Origin: Candidatus Kosakonia sp. 282A-S69 | GTDB taxonomy: Bacteria > Pseudomonadota > Gammaproteobacteria > Enterobacterales > Enterobacteriaceae | NCBI RefSeq assembly: GCF_029433855.1 | Contig: NZ_JAROAU010000003.1 | Span: 657,406-721,405 of the forward strand | DNA: 64,000 nt | Direction: 5' to 3' | In this document: positions 45,752 through 53,296 of the stretch, piece after piece | Layout of the letters: each line of letters begins with the position of its first letter | How positions within the stretch are numbered: position 1 is the stretch's first letter | Translations under genes and position numbers: made by a program | The notes under the pieces: generated by a model | The model's database searches: none | Told to the model about the DNA's origin: nothing | Seen by the model: the letters and a program-made list of their open reading frames with translations, nothing else

Positions 45752-47791
45752 CTATGTCGCTGATAAAAAAACAGTATTGTGAAGTGACAAATATTCTGAC
45801 CATCTATCCCTTGCCAAAAAGTCATTATTCTTAATGATGTTTAGATCGGTGTGTAACCTCCCGTTTCGTTCACTGAGGATCCCTTCCCGCAGCCGGCGGG
45901 TAAGTTGCCGTCGCTCGTAATCTGTTAGCGGTTTACCCGGCTCGAAGGGCGTACAGTTATTGACAGAACTCCAAGCGGGCGCAGTTGCGCCCTGAAAAAT
46001 CGCTGACGCACGCTTCGGCACAATGGTCCATTTTTTCAGGCGGGTCAGCACCGGCGAACCGCTACCGATGACCGTGTCATAAACGCCGCGAATACGCACC
46101 ATCGGTTCGCCGTACTGGTTAAACGCCTCCTCGGTTTCATACAGCGTGCGTACCTGCAGATCGTCACGGCGCACAAACGGGCCGCCCTGGGCATTAACGT
46201 AGCCGGCCCAGTCGCCGTTATCGGCGGCATCATGCACGTCGGCGAACTCGACGCTCAGCCCTCTGGCCGTGGCGCTGTCGGCCATTTTGCGTAATTCCCG
46301 GTAGACGGTGACCGGCGCGCCGCCGACAAACTGGAACTGGCGGATATGCCAGCGCGCTGCCCAGGCGGAGACCGCGCAGGCGCTCTCTTTCAGCGGCGCG
46401 CCCGTTTCGTGGTCGGTTTCATTATCCAGCGCGTAGCCGTCGATATTCTTGGCGATATACTTCGCCACATACCCCGTCGCGCTCCCTTTTTGCGCATCGA
46501 TCGCTTCAGCATGAAAACGGGCTTTTCGCGCCTTGTCGCTGCGCAGCTCCTCACTATCTTGCTGGTGGGCAAAATCACGCAGGATCTCGCGCACCTTCTC
46601 TCTATCCTGCGGCTGCATAAACAGCAGCAGATGCCAGTGCGGCGTGCCATCGTGATGCGGTTCCGCAACGCGAATACCAAAAATACGCAGGCCGTCGCGG
46701 TGCAGCCTGGCGCGAATGCGCGCCCACAGGCGGGTGAAGTATCCCTGGGTTTGCGCCGGGCTGGCGCCGTTCCATTTCAGGTTGCGATGCCCGGTGTGGG
46801 AGGTGGCGTGAAAAGCGGCAGGCGCGGTAAGCGTGTAGAACTCGCCGACATAGCCGAGTGACTGACAGATAGTTTCGAAACCGCGGATGCGCGTCATAAG
46901 CTCGCAGCGGCGGATCGCCGGATTGGCTATTGACCCGTCATGCTTATCAAGCAGGCTGATACGATTTCCCTCTTCATCCTCTAGCTCCATGCTTTTGAGG
47001 AACGCCCGCTGGCGGCGCTTCTGCTCGCGCCAGGCGGTGATGCAGTCCTGGCTGGCGTAGGGCTGTGTTTTGCGGCTCACCAGGCCCAGCGCGATATGCA
47101 GATGCTCGCGCCACTGGGCGGCCGCCCGGCGAAGATGGCTGCGCCACCACTGCTCACTGAAGAGGCGGATCACCGCCGGGGCGATATCCTCTGCGCAGAC
47201 GCGGCGTTGCGTGACGCGCTGCCAGTGCGGCGGGGTGACGTTAAATTGCAGGGCGATAAGAGCAGCGTGGTGGTACCAGCGGTGCAGGGTTTTCAGCTCG
47301 GTCTGTTCATCGGCATCACTGTCCGCCAGCTCGCCGCGAATAAAGTGGGCGATATCTTCCGCCAGCCGGTCGACGCTGGCCTGGTTGCTGTCCGCTAACT
47401 GGTTGTAACGGTTAACCAGATCGACCAGCCGGCCGGCCAGCGCCTGCTGGAATGCCGTATCGAAATGGCCGTGAAAGAGCGCCTTCGAGACGCGTGATTG
47501 CAGGCCATCGATCTGGTAGCGGTCATTCACCGCCTGTAGCCGTGGCAGGGTTTGCCTGGCGAAGCGCAGCAGGAAGGCGTGCGCCCGCGCAGCGCCATGT
47601 GCCTTTTCCAGCGCCTGCTCTGTGCGGCTAATGGAGAGGCGCACACAGGCAGGCTGCAGCGCCAGCGCATGACGCGCCTGCAGCACCGCCGCAATGTGCT
47701 GATTGCGGCGGTGCTGTTCGGCATGGGTCAGATAGGGGCTGGCGATAGCGCGGCGCGGCGCATTCCAGGGGTAAGCCAGGCTGACAGCCAC
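45752..47791 (-). CDS. A: Replication initiator endonuclease gpA, altered C-terminus
   Basis: 679 residues with a GTG start directly after the stop of the preceding gene (TAAGTG). It is a rolling-circle HUH endonuclease: metal site in VAEPHHDGTPHWHLLLF and paired catalytic tyrosines in GYVAKYIAKNIDGYALD. P2 gpA is 761 residues. Here similarity ends at about DYERRQLTRRLRE, after which ~35 residues of AT-rich, unrelated sequence lead to the stop. The core looks functional, and the 3' end marks a recombination joint next to the lost head module. Confidence 0.9.
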   Translation of the reverse strand: MAVSLAYPWNAPRRAIASPYLTHAEQHRRNQHIAAVLQARHALALQPACVRLSISRTEQALEKAHGAARAHAFLLRFARQTLPRLQAVNDRYQIDGLQSRVSKALFHGHFDTAFQQALAGRLVDLVNRYNQLADSNQASVDRLAEDIAHFIRGELADSDADEQTELKTLHRWYHHAALIALQFNVTPPHWQRVTQRRVCAEDIAPAVIRLFSEQWWRSHLRRAAAQWREHLHIALGLVSRKTQPYASQDCITAWREQKRRQRAFLKSMELEDEEGNRISLLDKHDGSIANPAIRRCELMTRIRGFETICQSLGYVGEFYTLTAPAAFHATSHTGHRNLKWNGASPAQTQGYFTRLWARIRARLHRDGLRIFGIRVAEPHHDGTPHWHLLLFMQPQDREKVREILRDFAHQQDSEELRSDKARKARFHAEAIDAQKGSATGYVAKYIAKNIDGYALDNETDHETGAPLKESACAVSAWAARWHIRQFQFVGGAPVTVYRELRKMADSATARGLSVEFADVHDAADNGDWAGYVNAQGGPFVRRDDLQVRTLYETEEAFNQYGEPMVRIRGVYDTVIGSGSPVLTRLKKWTIVPKRASAIFQGATAPAWSSVNNCTPFEPGKPLTDYERRQLTRRLREGILSERNGRLHTDLNIIKNNDFLARDRWSEYLSLHNTVFLSAT

Positions 47792-48013
47792 TTATCTTCT
47801 CCTGAAGTGCTTATCTTTCAGTTCAGCGATCTGCTGGCAACTGACGCAGCAGGTTACCCCCGGCAGCGCCATGCGACGCGCCTCAGGGATCGGCATGTCG
47901 CAGCACTCGCAGGTCAAGCGGGAGGGGAGCAGTAAGCGGCGGCGCGCGTGCAGGATATGCCGCTCGCGCTCCTCCATTTCGCGTTGTTGAACGCCATCCA
48001 TTTCATCGGCCAT
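47792..48013 (-). CDS. TraR/DksA-type zinc-finger protein
   Basis: 73 residues. A helical N-terminus (MADEMDGVQQREMEERERHI) is followed by a CECC...CVSC four-cysteine zinc site. Such proteins are common in the early operon of P2-like phages and bind the secondary channel of RNA polymerase. It overlaps the gene upstream (TGATG) and abuts A. Confidence 0.88.
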   Translation of the reverse strand: MADEMDGVQQREMEERERHILHARRRLLLPSRLTCECCDMPIPEARRMALPGVTCCVSCQQIAELKDKHFRRR

Positions 48014-48240
48014 CAGTGCAGCTCCAGCGCCTGGTTATCAATATGGGTCGCCTCCTGGCGCAGCAACTCGGCGGCATCGCTCCAGTCGAGGCGCCGGGAG
48101 GCAATAAAACTTGCCAGCGTATCAAGGCGGGCAGAAACAGCACCGGCGCAGCGCAAGCGTTCGTTATTGCGGGCTTCAGCCAGCAGCAGCGTAACTTCAT
48201 CGCCGCTGCGGGCGGGGGCGTGATTTGCGGTCTTTCTCAT
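48013..48240 (-). CDS. DUF2732-type small phage protein
   Basis: 75 residues from the ATG at 48240 (MRKTANHAPARSGDEVTLLL), with AGGAGA six bases upstream. It resembles conserved early proteins of P2-like prophages of unknown function. It is coupled to the zinc-finger gene. Confidence 0.8.
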   Translation of the reverse strand: MRKTANHAPARSGDEVTLLLAEARNNERLRCAGAVSARLDTLASFIASRRLDWSDAAELLRQEATHIDNQALELH

Positions 48241-48307
48241 GTTAACTCTCCTGAATTTGGGCAAAGGGATGCCCGACGGGTTGACGTCCTGGGATTGAAC
48301 CTGGGGG

Positions 48308-48646
48308 TTAAAGCGGCATGGTTAGCCGTTTCGGAAACAGACTGACAACGGCGCGAAAGTGGTTCATGGCAGCGATCAGCGCGCGCTTCTCCTCGAGGGT
48401 AAGCAGATGCGGGTCAAGCGCCTGGCGGGCCGTGGGGACGCGGGCGAGAAAGAAGATCGCCGCCAGCGCCCGGGCGTTTGCTTCATACTGCTCGTCGCGT
48501 CGGTCGCGCATATCGTCGATAAAGCGCGCCACCTCGCTCCAGCTGTCGCCCCAGTGGCGACCGCGAAGTTCGCTGATGTGGTTTAACCCGGTAAGCCGCT
48601 CGCCGGCACTCAGCGGTGCGCTGGCGGCAGGTGAGGTGATCGCCAT
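48308..48646 (-). CDS. DUF5347-type phage protein
   Basis: 112 residues from the ATG at 48646 (MAITSPAASAPLSAGER), with AGGAGG upstream. The sequence GLNHISELRGRHWG and RFIDDMRDRRDEQYEANARALAAIFFLA recalls early-region proteins of enterobacterial P2-like phages. Function unknown. Confidence 0.8.
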   Translation of the reverse strand: MAITSPAASAPLSAGERLTGLNHISELRGRHWGDSWSEVARFIDDMRDRRDEQYEANARALAAIFFLARVPTARQALDPHLLTLEEKRALIAAMNHFRAVVSLFPKRLTMPL

Positions 48647-48668
48647 AGATCCTCCTGCGTGACCGTGA

Positions 48669-48684
48669 ACTCGCAAATGCAAAA
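48669..48684. promoter_or_regulatory. CI operator-like site, left flank
   Basis: ACTCGCAAATGCAAAA matches the core TCGCAAATGC of the main operator. It lies between cox and the next gene, ~450 bp to the left of the lytic promoter. It may correspond to flanking site FL of phage 186. Confidence 0.5.
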
Positions 48685-49053
48685 TTAACCGAATGAGGTG
48701 GCGGAGCGCCGGTCGATGTAACGGCAGTCGATAGCCTGCTGCGTTAACTTATCGCGCCAGGCTTTGACATTAATCAGCGTGCGGCTGCGTTTACCGGCCT
48801 CACTATGCTCGCGGGTCGGGGCTTTCAGCAACACGCCTTCATCCAGCCACTGCCACACCAGACGCTCGCTGATACCGCGCATTGCGGCGAAATCCTTCAC
48901 CGTCATCGCATCGGACATCGCCGAGCGGATCACTGTTTGCAGCGCCGGTAGCAGGGCGGAGATCAGCTCATCCATCTGTCCATGTGAAAATGTGCTGAAT
49001 TGCATTTGTGAGCCGGATAACGGATGCGACGGCATTGATTTTGCATCTGACAT
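48685..49053 (-). CDS. cox: Cox-type regulator/excisionase
   Basis: 122 residues. The C-terminal half has a winged-helix-like DNA-binding segment (MTVKDFAAMRGISERLVWQWLDEGVLL ... TLINVKAWRDKLTQ) as in P2-family Cox/Apl proteins. These direct excision and repress the lysogenic promoter. It is the first gene of the leftward lytic operon, opposite cI. Confidence 0.82.
   Translation of the reverse strand: MSDAKSMPSHPLSGSQMQFSTFSHGQMDELISALLPALQTVIRSAMSDAMTVKDFAAMRGISERLVWQWLDEGVLLKAPTREHSEAGKRSRTLINVKAWRDKLTQQAIDCRYIDRRSATSFG
48997..49012. promoter_or_regulatory. CI operator-like site inside cox
   Basis: GAATTGCATTTGTGAG contains one good half-site (TTGCA) around the same AAAT/ATTT centre. It is weaker than the site at the lytic promoter. 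Confidence 0.35.
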
Positions 49054-49116
49054 ATCGCATTATCTCCTGTTGTTTGAAATGTAGTGCACTGCTGTGCATT
49101 TTGGTCGATGAACAGC

Positions 49117-49145
49117 AATATAAATCGCAAATGCGATTGTGTAAA
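49117..49145 (-). promoter_or_regulatory. Lytic promoter pR with CI operator in its spacer
   Basis: Minus strand: -35 TTTACA (49140-49145), 17-bp spacer, -10 TATATT (49117-49122). The spacer holds the perfect dyad AATCGCA-AA-TGCGATT (49123-49138). CI binding here would shut off cox and the early operon including A. Confidence 0.85.
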
Positions 49146-49168
49146 TCACTTTTTCGATGTTGGTGTCC

Positions 49169-50014
49169 ATGAGTGAAAACAAGATGAGTGTTCAGGATGT
49201 GGTGGATCGCATTGCAGCGTCCTACTCCGTATCCAGTCAGAAAGCGCTTGCCGAGGCGCTGGATGTGCCGGCGAACAATATCAGCAGCTGGATCCAGCGG
49301 GAAAGCGTGCCCTATAAGGCGGTGGTCAAATGCGCGCTCGATACCGGCGCGGATCTGCACTGGCTGGTGAACGGTGAGTTTGCAAATGCGAATCTGGTTG
49401 AGAAGCCGCAGGTCAAAGGCAAGGCGCTGTATGAGGAGATCCTCTCGGCGGGCGGGCGTCCGGTGCTGCGTCGAATCCTTGATGCCTATGGCTTCCAGAT
49501 GCAAAAGGATCTGGGCGATTTGCTCGATATCTCTTCAGGCACCATCAGCACGTGGGTGCGCCGCGACTTCTTCCCCGGCGATGTCGTTGTGACCTGCGCG
49601 CTGGATACCGGCGTCTCGCTGAAGTGGCTGGCAACCGGGCAGGGTGAGATGTACCCGGCACCGGTCGCCGCGCAGAACGATGCCGTCATTACCATTCCGA
49701 AATTCCGCCATGAGTCCGGTGAGCTGAAAGAGGCGGGCGTCTGGACACTGGATCCATCGCTGGCGCCTGCCGCCACCGATAGCCTGCGCTTTATCGACGG
49801 CCTGCATGCTGGCTGGCTGGTGGATACCGCTGCGCAGAAGATTGGCAACGGGCGCTGGGTGATTGGCGTTGATGACGCCCTCGATGTCTTTGATGTCGTG
49901 CGCCTGCCCGGTGGCAAAGTGCGCCTGAGCAATAACGCGGTCGATTTTGAGTGCGGTGTAGCGGAGATCGCGCCGTTCGGCGTGGTGCTCTTTACGCTGG
50001 AAAAACATGTGTAA
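49169..50014 (+). CDS. cI: CI-type phage repressor with two N-terminal DNA-binding domains
   Basis: 281 residues from the ATG at 49169 (MSENKMSVQDVV). No strong ribosome site is seen, and an ATG at 49157 would add four residues. Residues ~5-65 and ~88-150 are two copies of the phage CI helix-turn-helix domain, with matching SYSVSSQKALAEALDVPANNISSWIQR and GFQMQKDLGDLLDISSGTISTWVRR, each closing with a W-L-V/A-x-G-x-G/E segment. The C-terminal ~110 residues resemble the 186 CI oligomerisation domain (DVFDVVRLPGGKVRLSNNAVDFEC), with no protease motif seen. The gene is divergent from cox. Confidence 0.88.
   Translation: MSENKMSVQDVVDRIAASYSVSSQKALAEALDVPANNISSWIQRESVPYKAVVKCALDTGADLHWLVNGEFANANLVEKPQVKGKALYEEILSAGGRPVLRRILDAYGFQMQKDLGDLLDISSGTISTWVRRDFFPGDVVVTCALDTGVSLKWLATGQGEMYPAPVAAQNDAVITIPKFRHESGELKEAGVWTLDPSLAPAATDSLRFIDGLHAGWLVDTAAQKIGNGRWVIGVDDALDVFDVVRLPGGKVRLSNNAVDFECGVAEIAPFGVVLFTLEKHV
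49378..49393. promoter_or_regulatory. CI operator-like site, right flank (inside cI)
   Basis: GTTTGCAAATGCGAAT, a near-perfect dyad of the CI operator type, ~250 bp to the right of the lytic promoter. The position recalls flanking site FR of phage 186. Confidence 0.55.
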
Positions 50015-50020
50015 GCGGCA

Positions 50021-51070
50021 ATGACGGTCAGTAAACAGAAGAGCGGGAAATGGCTCTGCGAAGTCTATCCCCAGGGGCGCGACGGGCGGCGAATTCGCAG
50101 ACAGTTCTCCACCAAAGGTGAAGCGGAAGCGTTTGAGGCGTGGGCGAAGCGGGAAGCGGAAGAGAAACCCTGGCTGGGTGAGAAGGCCGACCGTCGCCGC
50201 TTAAGCGAGCTGATTGCGCTGTGGTACAAGCTGCATGGCCAGTCCCTGGCGGCGAGCAAATCGCGGCTGGCGAAGCTGGAGATTGTCTGCCGTGGGCTGG
50301 GCGATCCCATCGCCGCGCAGCTGACGGCGAAAGCCTGGGCGCACTACCGCGATAAGCGCCTGAGCGGTGAGATCGATAATGGCTACACGCCGGACCCGGC
50401 AAAGTGGAAAGTGAAGCCCATCACCGTCAATCGCGAGCAGCACTATCTCAGCGCGGTGTTTAACGAACTTACGCGTCTTGGCGAGTGGTCGCTGCCCAAT
50501 CCGCTGGAGAGTGTACGGCCGTTTCGCGAAAAAGAGCGCGAGATGAGCTGGCTTACCCAGGCGCAGATCGCCGAACTGCTGGCGGCCTGTGTCCGTTTCG
50601 GCAATGCCGATTTAACGCGGGTCGTAAAAATCTGCCTCGCCACTGGCGCGCGCTGGCGCGAAGCTGAATCTCTCACCCGTACCCAGCTGGTGCCCAACAA
50701 GCTCACCTTTGTTAAAACCAAGGGCGGCAGGAACCGCACTGTGCCTATCCCGCAGTGGCTGTTCGACGAGCTTGCGCCGCTTGAGGGGGCGCTGTTTCAG
50801 CCCTGCTATCCTGACTTTACCCGCATGCTGGCTACCACCTCTATCGCCCTTGCCGAGGGGCAGAAAACCCACGTTCTGCGCCACACCTTCGCCTCACACT
50901 TTATGATGAATGGCGGCAATATCCTTGTGCTGCAGCGTATCCTCGGTCATGCCAATATTCGTGAGACCATGCGTTATGCCCACTTTGCTCCCGATCATCT
51001 CGAGGAGGCGGTGACGCTTAACCCGCTCTCTACCTTTAATGGCGGCAACGTGGCGGCAGAAGATGCATAA
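50021..51070 (+). CDS. int: Phage integrase, tyrosine recombinase
   Basis: 349 residues. The N-terminal arm-binding and core-binding domains (~1-165) are followed by the catalytic domain with Arg near 210 (TGARWREAE), HxLR near 284-287 (THVLRHTFASHFM), the downstream HAN box (LGHANIRETMRYAHF) and Tyr near 319. All active-site residues are present, so the element could still excise. It lies 6 bp after cI in the same direction. Its last codons overlap the candidate attachment repeat. Confidence 0.95.
   Translation: MTVSKQKSGKWLCEVYPQGRDGRRIRRQFSTKGEAEAFEAWAKREAEEKPWLGEKADRRRLSELIALWYKLHGQSLAASKSRLAKLEIVCRGLGDPIAAQLTAKAWAHYRDKRLSGEIDNGYTPDPAKWKVKPITVNREQHYLSAVFNELTRLGEWSLPNPLESVRPFREKEREMSWLTQAQIAELLAACVRFGNADLTRVVKICLATGARWREAESLTRTQLVPNKLTFVKTKGGRNRTVPIPQWLFDELAPLEGALFQPCYPDFTRMLATTSIALAEGQKTHVLRHTFASHFMMNGGNILVLQRILGHANIRETMRYAHFAPDHLEEAVTLNPLSTFNGGNVAAEDA
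51040..51064 (+). repeat. Candidate right attachment repeat (attR)
   Basis: TGGCGGCAACGTGGCGGCAG plus AAGAT within the last codons of int; 22 of 25 positions match 29900-29924. The doubled GTGGCGGCA word makes the pair suggestive rather than proven. Confidence 0.4.
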
Positions 51071-51269
51071 CCCTGCATTTCACTGCACTTAACCTGTCTG
51101 GTGTGCCATGAAAATCAGGGCGCAGGCCAGAGGGGGTGGGCGGGCTGGCAAAAGCGGCTTAACTAACTTTTCTGGTCTTTTTAGCGCGATGTTTTGCCTT
51201 TGCCGGTAAAATTATTAACCTTCTGATGATGTTTAATTTACAATGCCGCTTCGACCTGAAGGAGACGCG

Positions 51270-51710
51270 GTGAAGCACCTTTTTCATCCTACAAGAGCAC
51301 AACGCTCAGCCCTGTGGCTGGCGCTGTTTGCGATCCTGCTGATCCTCGTTGCCCCTCTTATTTCAACAGCCCTGCAAAAAGATCCAATGAGCGCGATGCC
51401 CGGTATGCATCATGAGATGAGTATGCCAATGCCCGCGCAGAACGATCATGCACACCACGACCATTCTCATCATGAGATGTCGCAGCCGGAGAGCCGACCG
51501 TCAGCCATGCCGCTCGATCATGCTGAAGCGTGCGGTTACTGCGTGCTGCTGGCCCACGTTCCCGGCCTGATTTTCCTGCTTGTCCTGCTGCTGCTGGGAC
51601 GCGTGCTGCGCGTGACCCGCGCGCCTGCCCGCACGCGCCCACGGCTGTGGCACTTTATCCCCTGGCTTTGGCCCGATACCCGCGCCCCGCCGTACTCCCG
51701 CTTTTCCTGA
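51270..51710 (+). CDS. DUF2946-type His/Met-rich membrane protein
   Basis: 146 residues from a GTG at 51270, with AAGGAG seven bases upstream; an ATG at 51243 overlaps that ribosome site. One N-terminal membrane helix (~15-35) is followed by a periplasmic His/Met-rich loop (MHHEMSMPMPAQNDHAHHDHSHHEM), an ACGYC motif and a second helix. The composition points to copper or another soft metal. It is followed 60 bp later by a PepSY protein, a pairing often seen near copper or iron uptake genes. Confidence 0.85.
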   Translation: MKHLFHPTRAQRSALWLALFAILLILVAPLISTALQKDPMSAMPGMHHEMSMPMPAQNDHAHHDHSHHEMSQPESRPSAMPLDHAEACGYCVLLAHVPGLIFLLVLLLLGRVLRVTRAPARTRPRLWHFIPWLWPDTRAPPYSRFS

Positions 51711-51770
51711 CCCCAAAACGACGTTCCGCCTGCGCGGAATGGCACACTTTTGCGCTTTTTGAGGAAAAGT

Positions 51771-53114
51771 ATGACTTCCTGTACCCCTCGTGCGGCGTGG
51801 CTTAACCTGCTGCGACGCCTCCATTTCTATATTGGCCTGTTTGTCGGCCCCTTTATCTTTATCGCCGCGCTGAGCGGCACGCTCTATGTCGCTACGCCGC
51901 AACTGGAGAGCTGGCTTTATCACGATGCGCTGTATGGCGTGGAGAGCGGCGAGCGGCAGCCGCTGGCCGACCAGCTTCGCGTTGCCGAACAGGTGACGGG
52001 CGGCCATCTGCGCCTGCAGGCGGTGCGCCCCGGCCTGAGCGACAGCGAGACGACGCGGGTGATGTTTGCCGATCCGCAGCTTGGCGTCTCTGAGAGCCGG
52101 GCGATTTTTATCGATCCGGTGACGCTACAGGTGAAAGGGGATATGACCGTTTACGGCACCAGCGGTATTTTGCCGCTGCGCCAGTGGATTGATTACCTGC
52201 ACCGTTCGCTGCTGCTGGGCGATCCCGGCAGGCTCTACAGTGAGCTGGCGGCATCGTGGATGTGGATCGCCGCGCTGGGCGGCATTGCGCTGTGGTTTTT
52301 CACCCGGCCAAAACGACGCATCAACAACCGCGTACAGAATCATCGCCGCCTGCACGTTACGCTCGGCTGGCTGCTGCTGGCCGGGATGCTGCTCTTTTCC
52401 GCCACCGGCCTTACCTGGTCGCAGTGGGCGGGTGGCAACGTTGATAAAATGCGCGCCGCGTTCAACTGGATGACGCCGCAAGTCAATACCCAGCTAACAG
52501 GCGAAGCCGCGCCGGCCGATCCGCACGCCGAGCATCAGATGCACCACGAAGGGATGGCGATGCCCGACATGGCGCTTAACCCGGCGCTGTTTGACGCAGT
52601 GCTCGCCCGCGCGCAGGCCGCCGGGATTGCAGCGAGTAAAGTGGAGATCCGCCCACCGCGCGATGCGGAGCACGGCTGGATGGTTACGGAGATTGATCGC
52701 CGCTGGCCGACGCAGGTGGATGCGGTCGCCATTGCAGGAAATTCGCTGGCAGTGATAGATCATGTGCACTTTGCTGATTTCCCGCTGATGGCGAAGCTGA
52801 CGCGCTGGGGTGTGGATTTCCATATGGGCGTACTATTCGGCCTTGCCAACCAGCTGCTGTTAATTGCCTTTGGCAGCGCGCTGTGCGTGATGATTATCGT
52901 CGGCTATCGTCTGTGGTGGATCCGCCGCCCGGCGGTGAGCGAGACGCTGCTGCACGCCTGGCTGCAACTGCCTGTTCCGGGCCGCTGTGTAGTGTTAGCC
53001 ATTGCCCTGCTGCTGGGGCTAATGATGCCGGTAATGGGCGGCAGCTTACTGCTGTTTATGCTGGTCGATGCCCTGCGCTGGCAGCGGAAAACGCAGCGCG
53101 CCAACACGGTGTAA
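51771..53114 (+). CDS. PepSY-associated transmembrane protein (PiuB family)
   Basis: 447 residues from the ATG at 51771 (MTSCTPRAAWLNLLRRLHFYIGL), with GAGGAAA upstream. The N-terminal helix-hairpin RRLHFYIGLFVGPFIFIAALSGTLYVATP is the family signature, followed by a periplasmic PepSY domain, three more membrane helices and a His/Met-rich loop (DPHAEHQMHHEGMAMPDM, ~255-275). PiuB-like proteins are linked to iron or metal uptake, possibly as transmembrane electron carriers. It probably forms an operon with the DUF2946 gene. Confidence 0.88.
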   Translation: MTSCTPRAAWLNLLRRLHFYIGLFVGPFIFIAALSGTLYVATPQLESWLYHDALYGVESGERQPLADQLRVAEQVTGGHLRLQAVRPGLSDSETTRVMFADPQLGVSESRAIFIDPVTLQVKGDMTVYGTSGILPLRQWIDYLHRSLLLGDPGRLYSELAASWMWIAALGGIALWFFTRPKRRINNRVQNHRRLHVTLGWLLLAGMLLFSATGLTWSQWAGGNVDKMRAAFNWMTPQVNTQLTGEAAPADPHAEHQMHHEGMAMPDMALNPALFDAVLARAQAAGIAASKVEIRPPRDAEHGWMVTEIDRRWPTQVDAVAIAGNSLAVIDHVHFADFPLMAKLTRWGVDFHMGVLFGLANQLLLIAFGSALCVMIIVGYRLWWIRRPAVSETLLHAWLQLPVPGRCVVLAIALLLGLMMPVMGGSLLLFMLVDALRWQRKTQRANTV

Positions 53115-53133
53115 AACGTCACTGGCTGCTTTA

Positions 53134-53241
53134 TGTAAACTTAAAATTACATGCGGCAGCCATGTTAACGCTACAAAAGTTGGTTGTGTAACGATATCTG
53201 TACGTATTGTGGATTGAAATCTTTACCTGATGTGATATGGT
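53134..53241 (+). promoter_or_regulatory. aroF promoter with TyrR-type boxes
   Basis: Promoter -35 TTGAAA (53214-53219), 16-bp spacer, -10 TATGGT (53236-53241). A strong TyrR box TGTAAA-N6-ATTACA lies at 53134-53151 and a weaker one (TGTAAC-N6-TGTACG) at 53187-53204, matching the tyrosine-repressed aroF-tyrA operon of E. coli. Confidence 0.75.
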
Positions 53242-53296
53242 GTCAGCTCCCTCGCCTGAGGAAACCTATCGCACACGAGCCATACAGGATTTGATC

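Larger units (their letters stand above)
29899..51064. mobile_element. P2/186-type prophage lacking its head module; candidate tailocin
   Basis: About 21 kb bounded by ogr on the left and int on the right, the normal order of an integrated P2-like genome. Present are late control (ogr), tail genes D, U, T, E/E', FII, FI, three fibre cassettes, I, J, W, V, R and X, lysis genes, replication A, small early genes, cox, cI and int. Missing are portal, terminase, scaffold, capsid and head-completion genes (Q, P, O, N, M, L), tail gene S and a recognisable cos site. All tail and lysis genes look intact. The interval between rplS and aroF holds yfiLRNB in E. coli. Confidence 0.9.

Noticed and set aside
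48280-48305. Sequence resembling a tRNA T-arm (GGTTCAATCCC on the minus strand)
   Set aside because: The flanks do not form the T-stem, and no acceptor, D or anticodon arm can be found around it.
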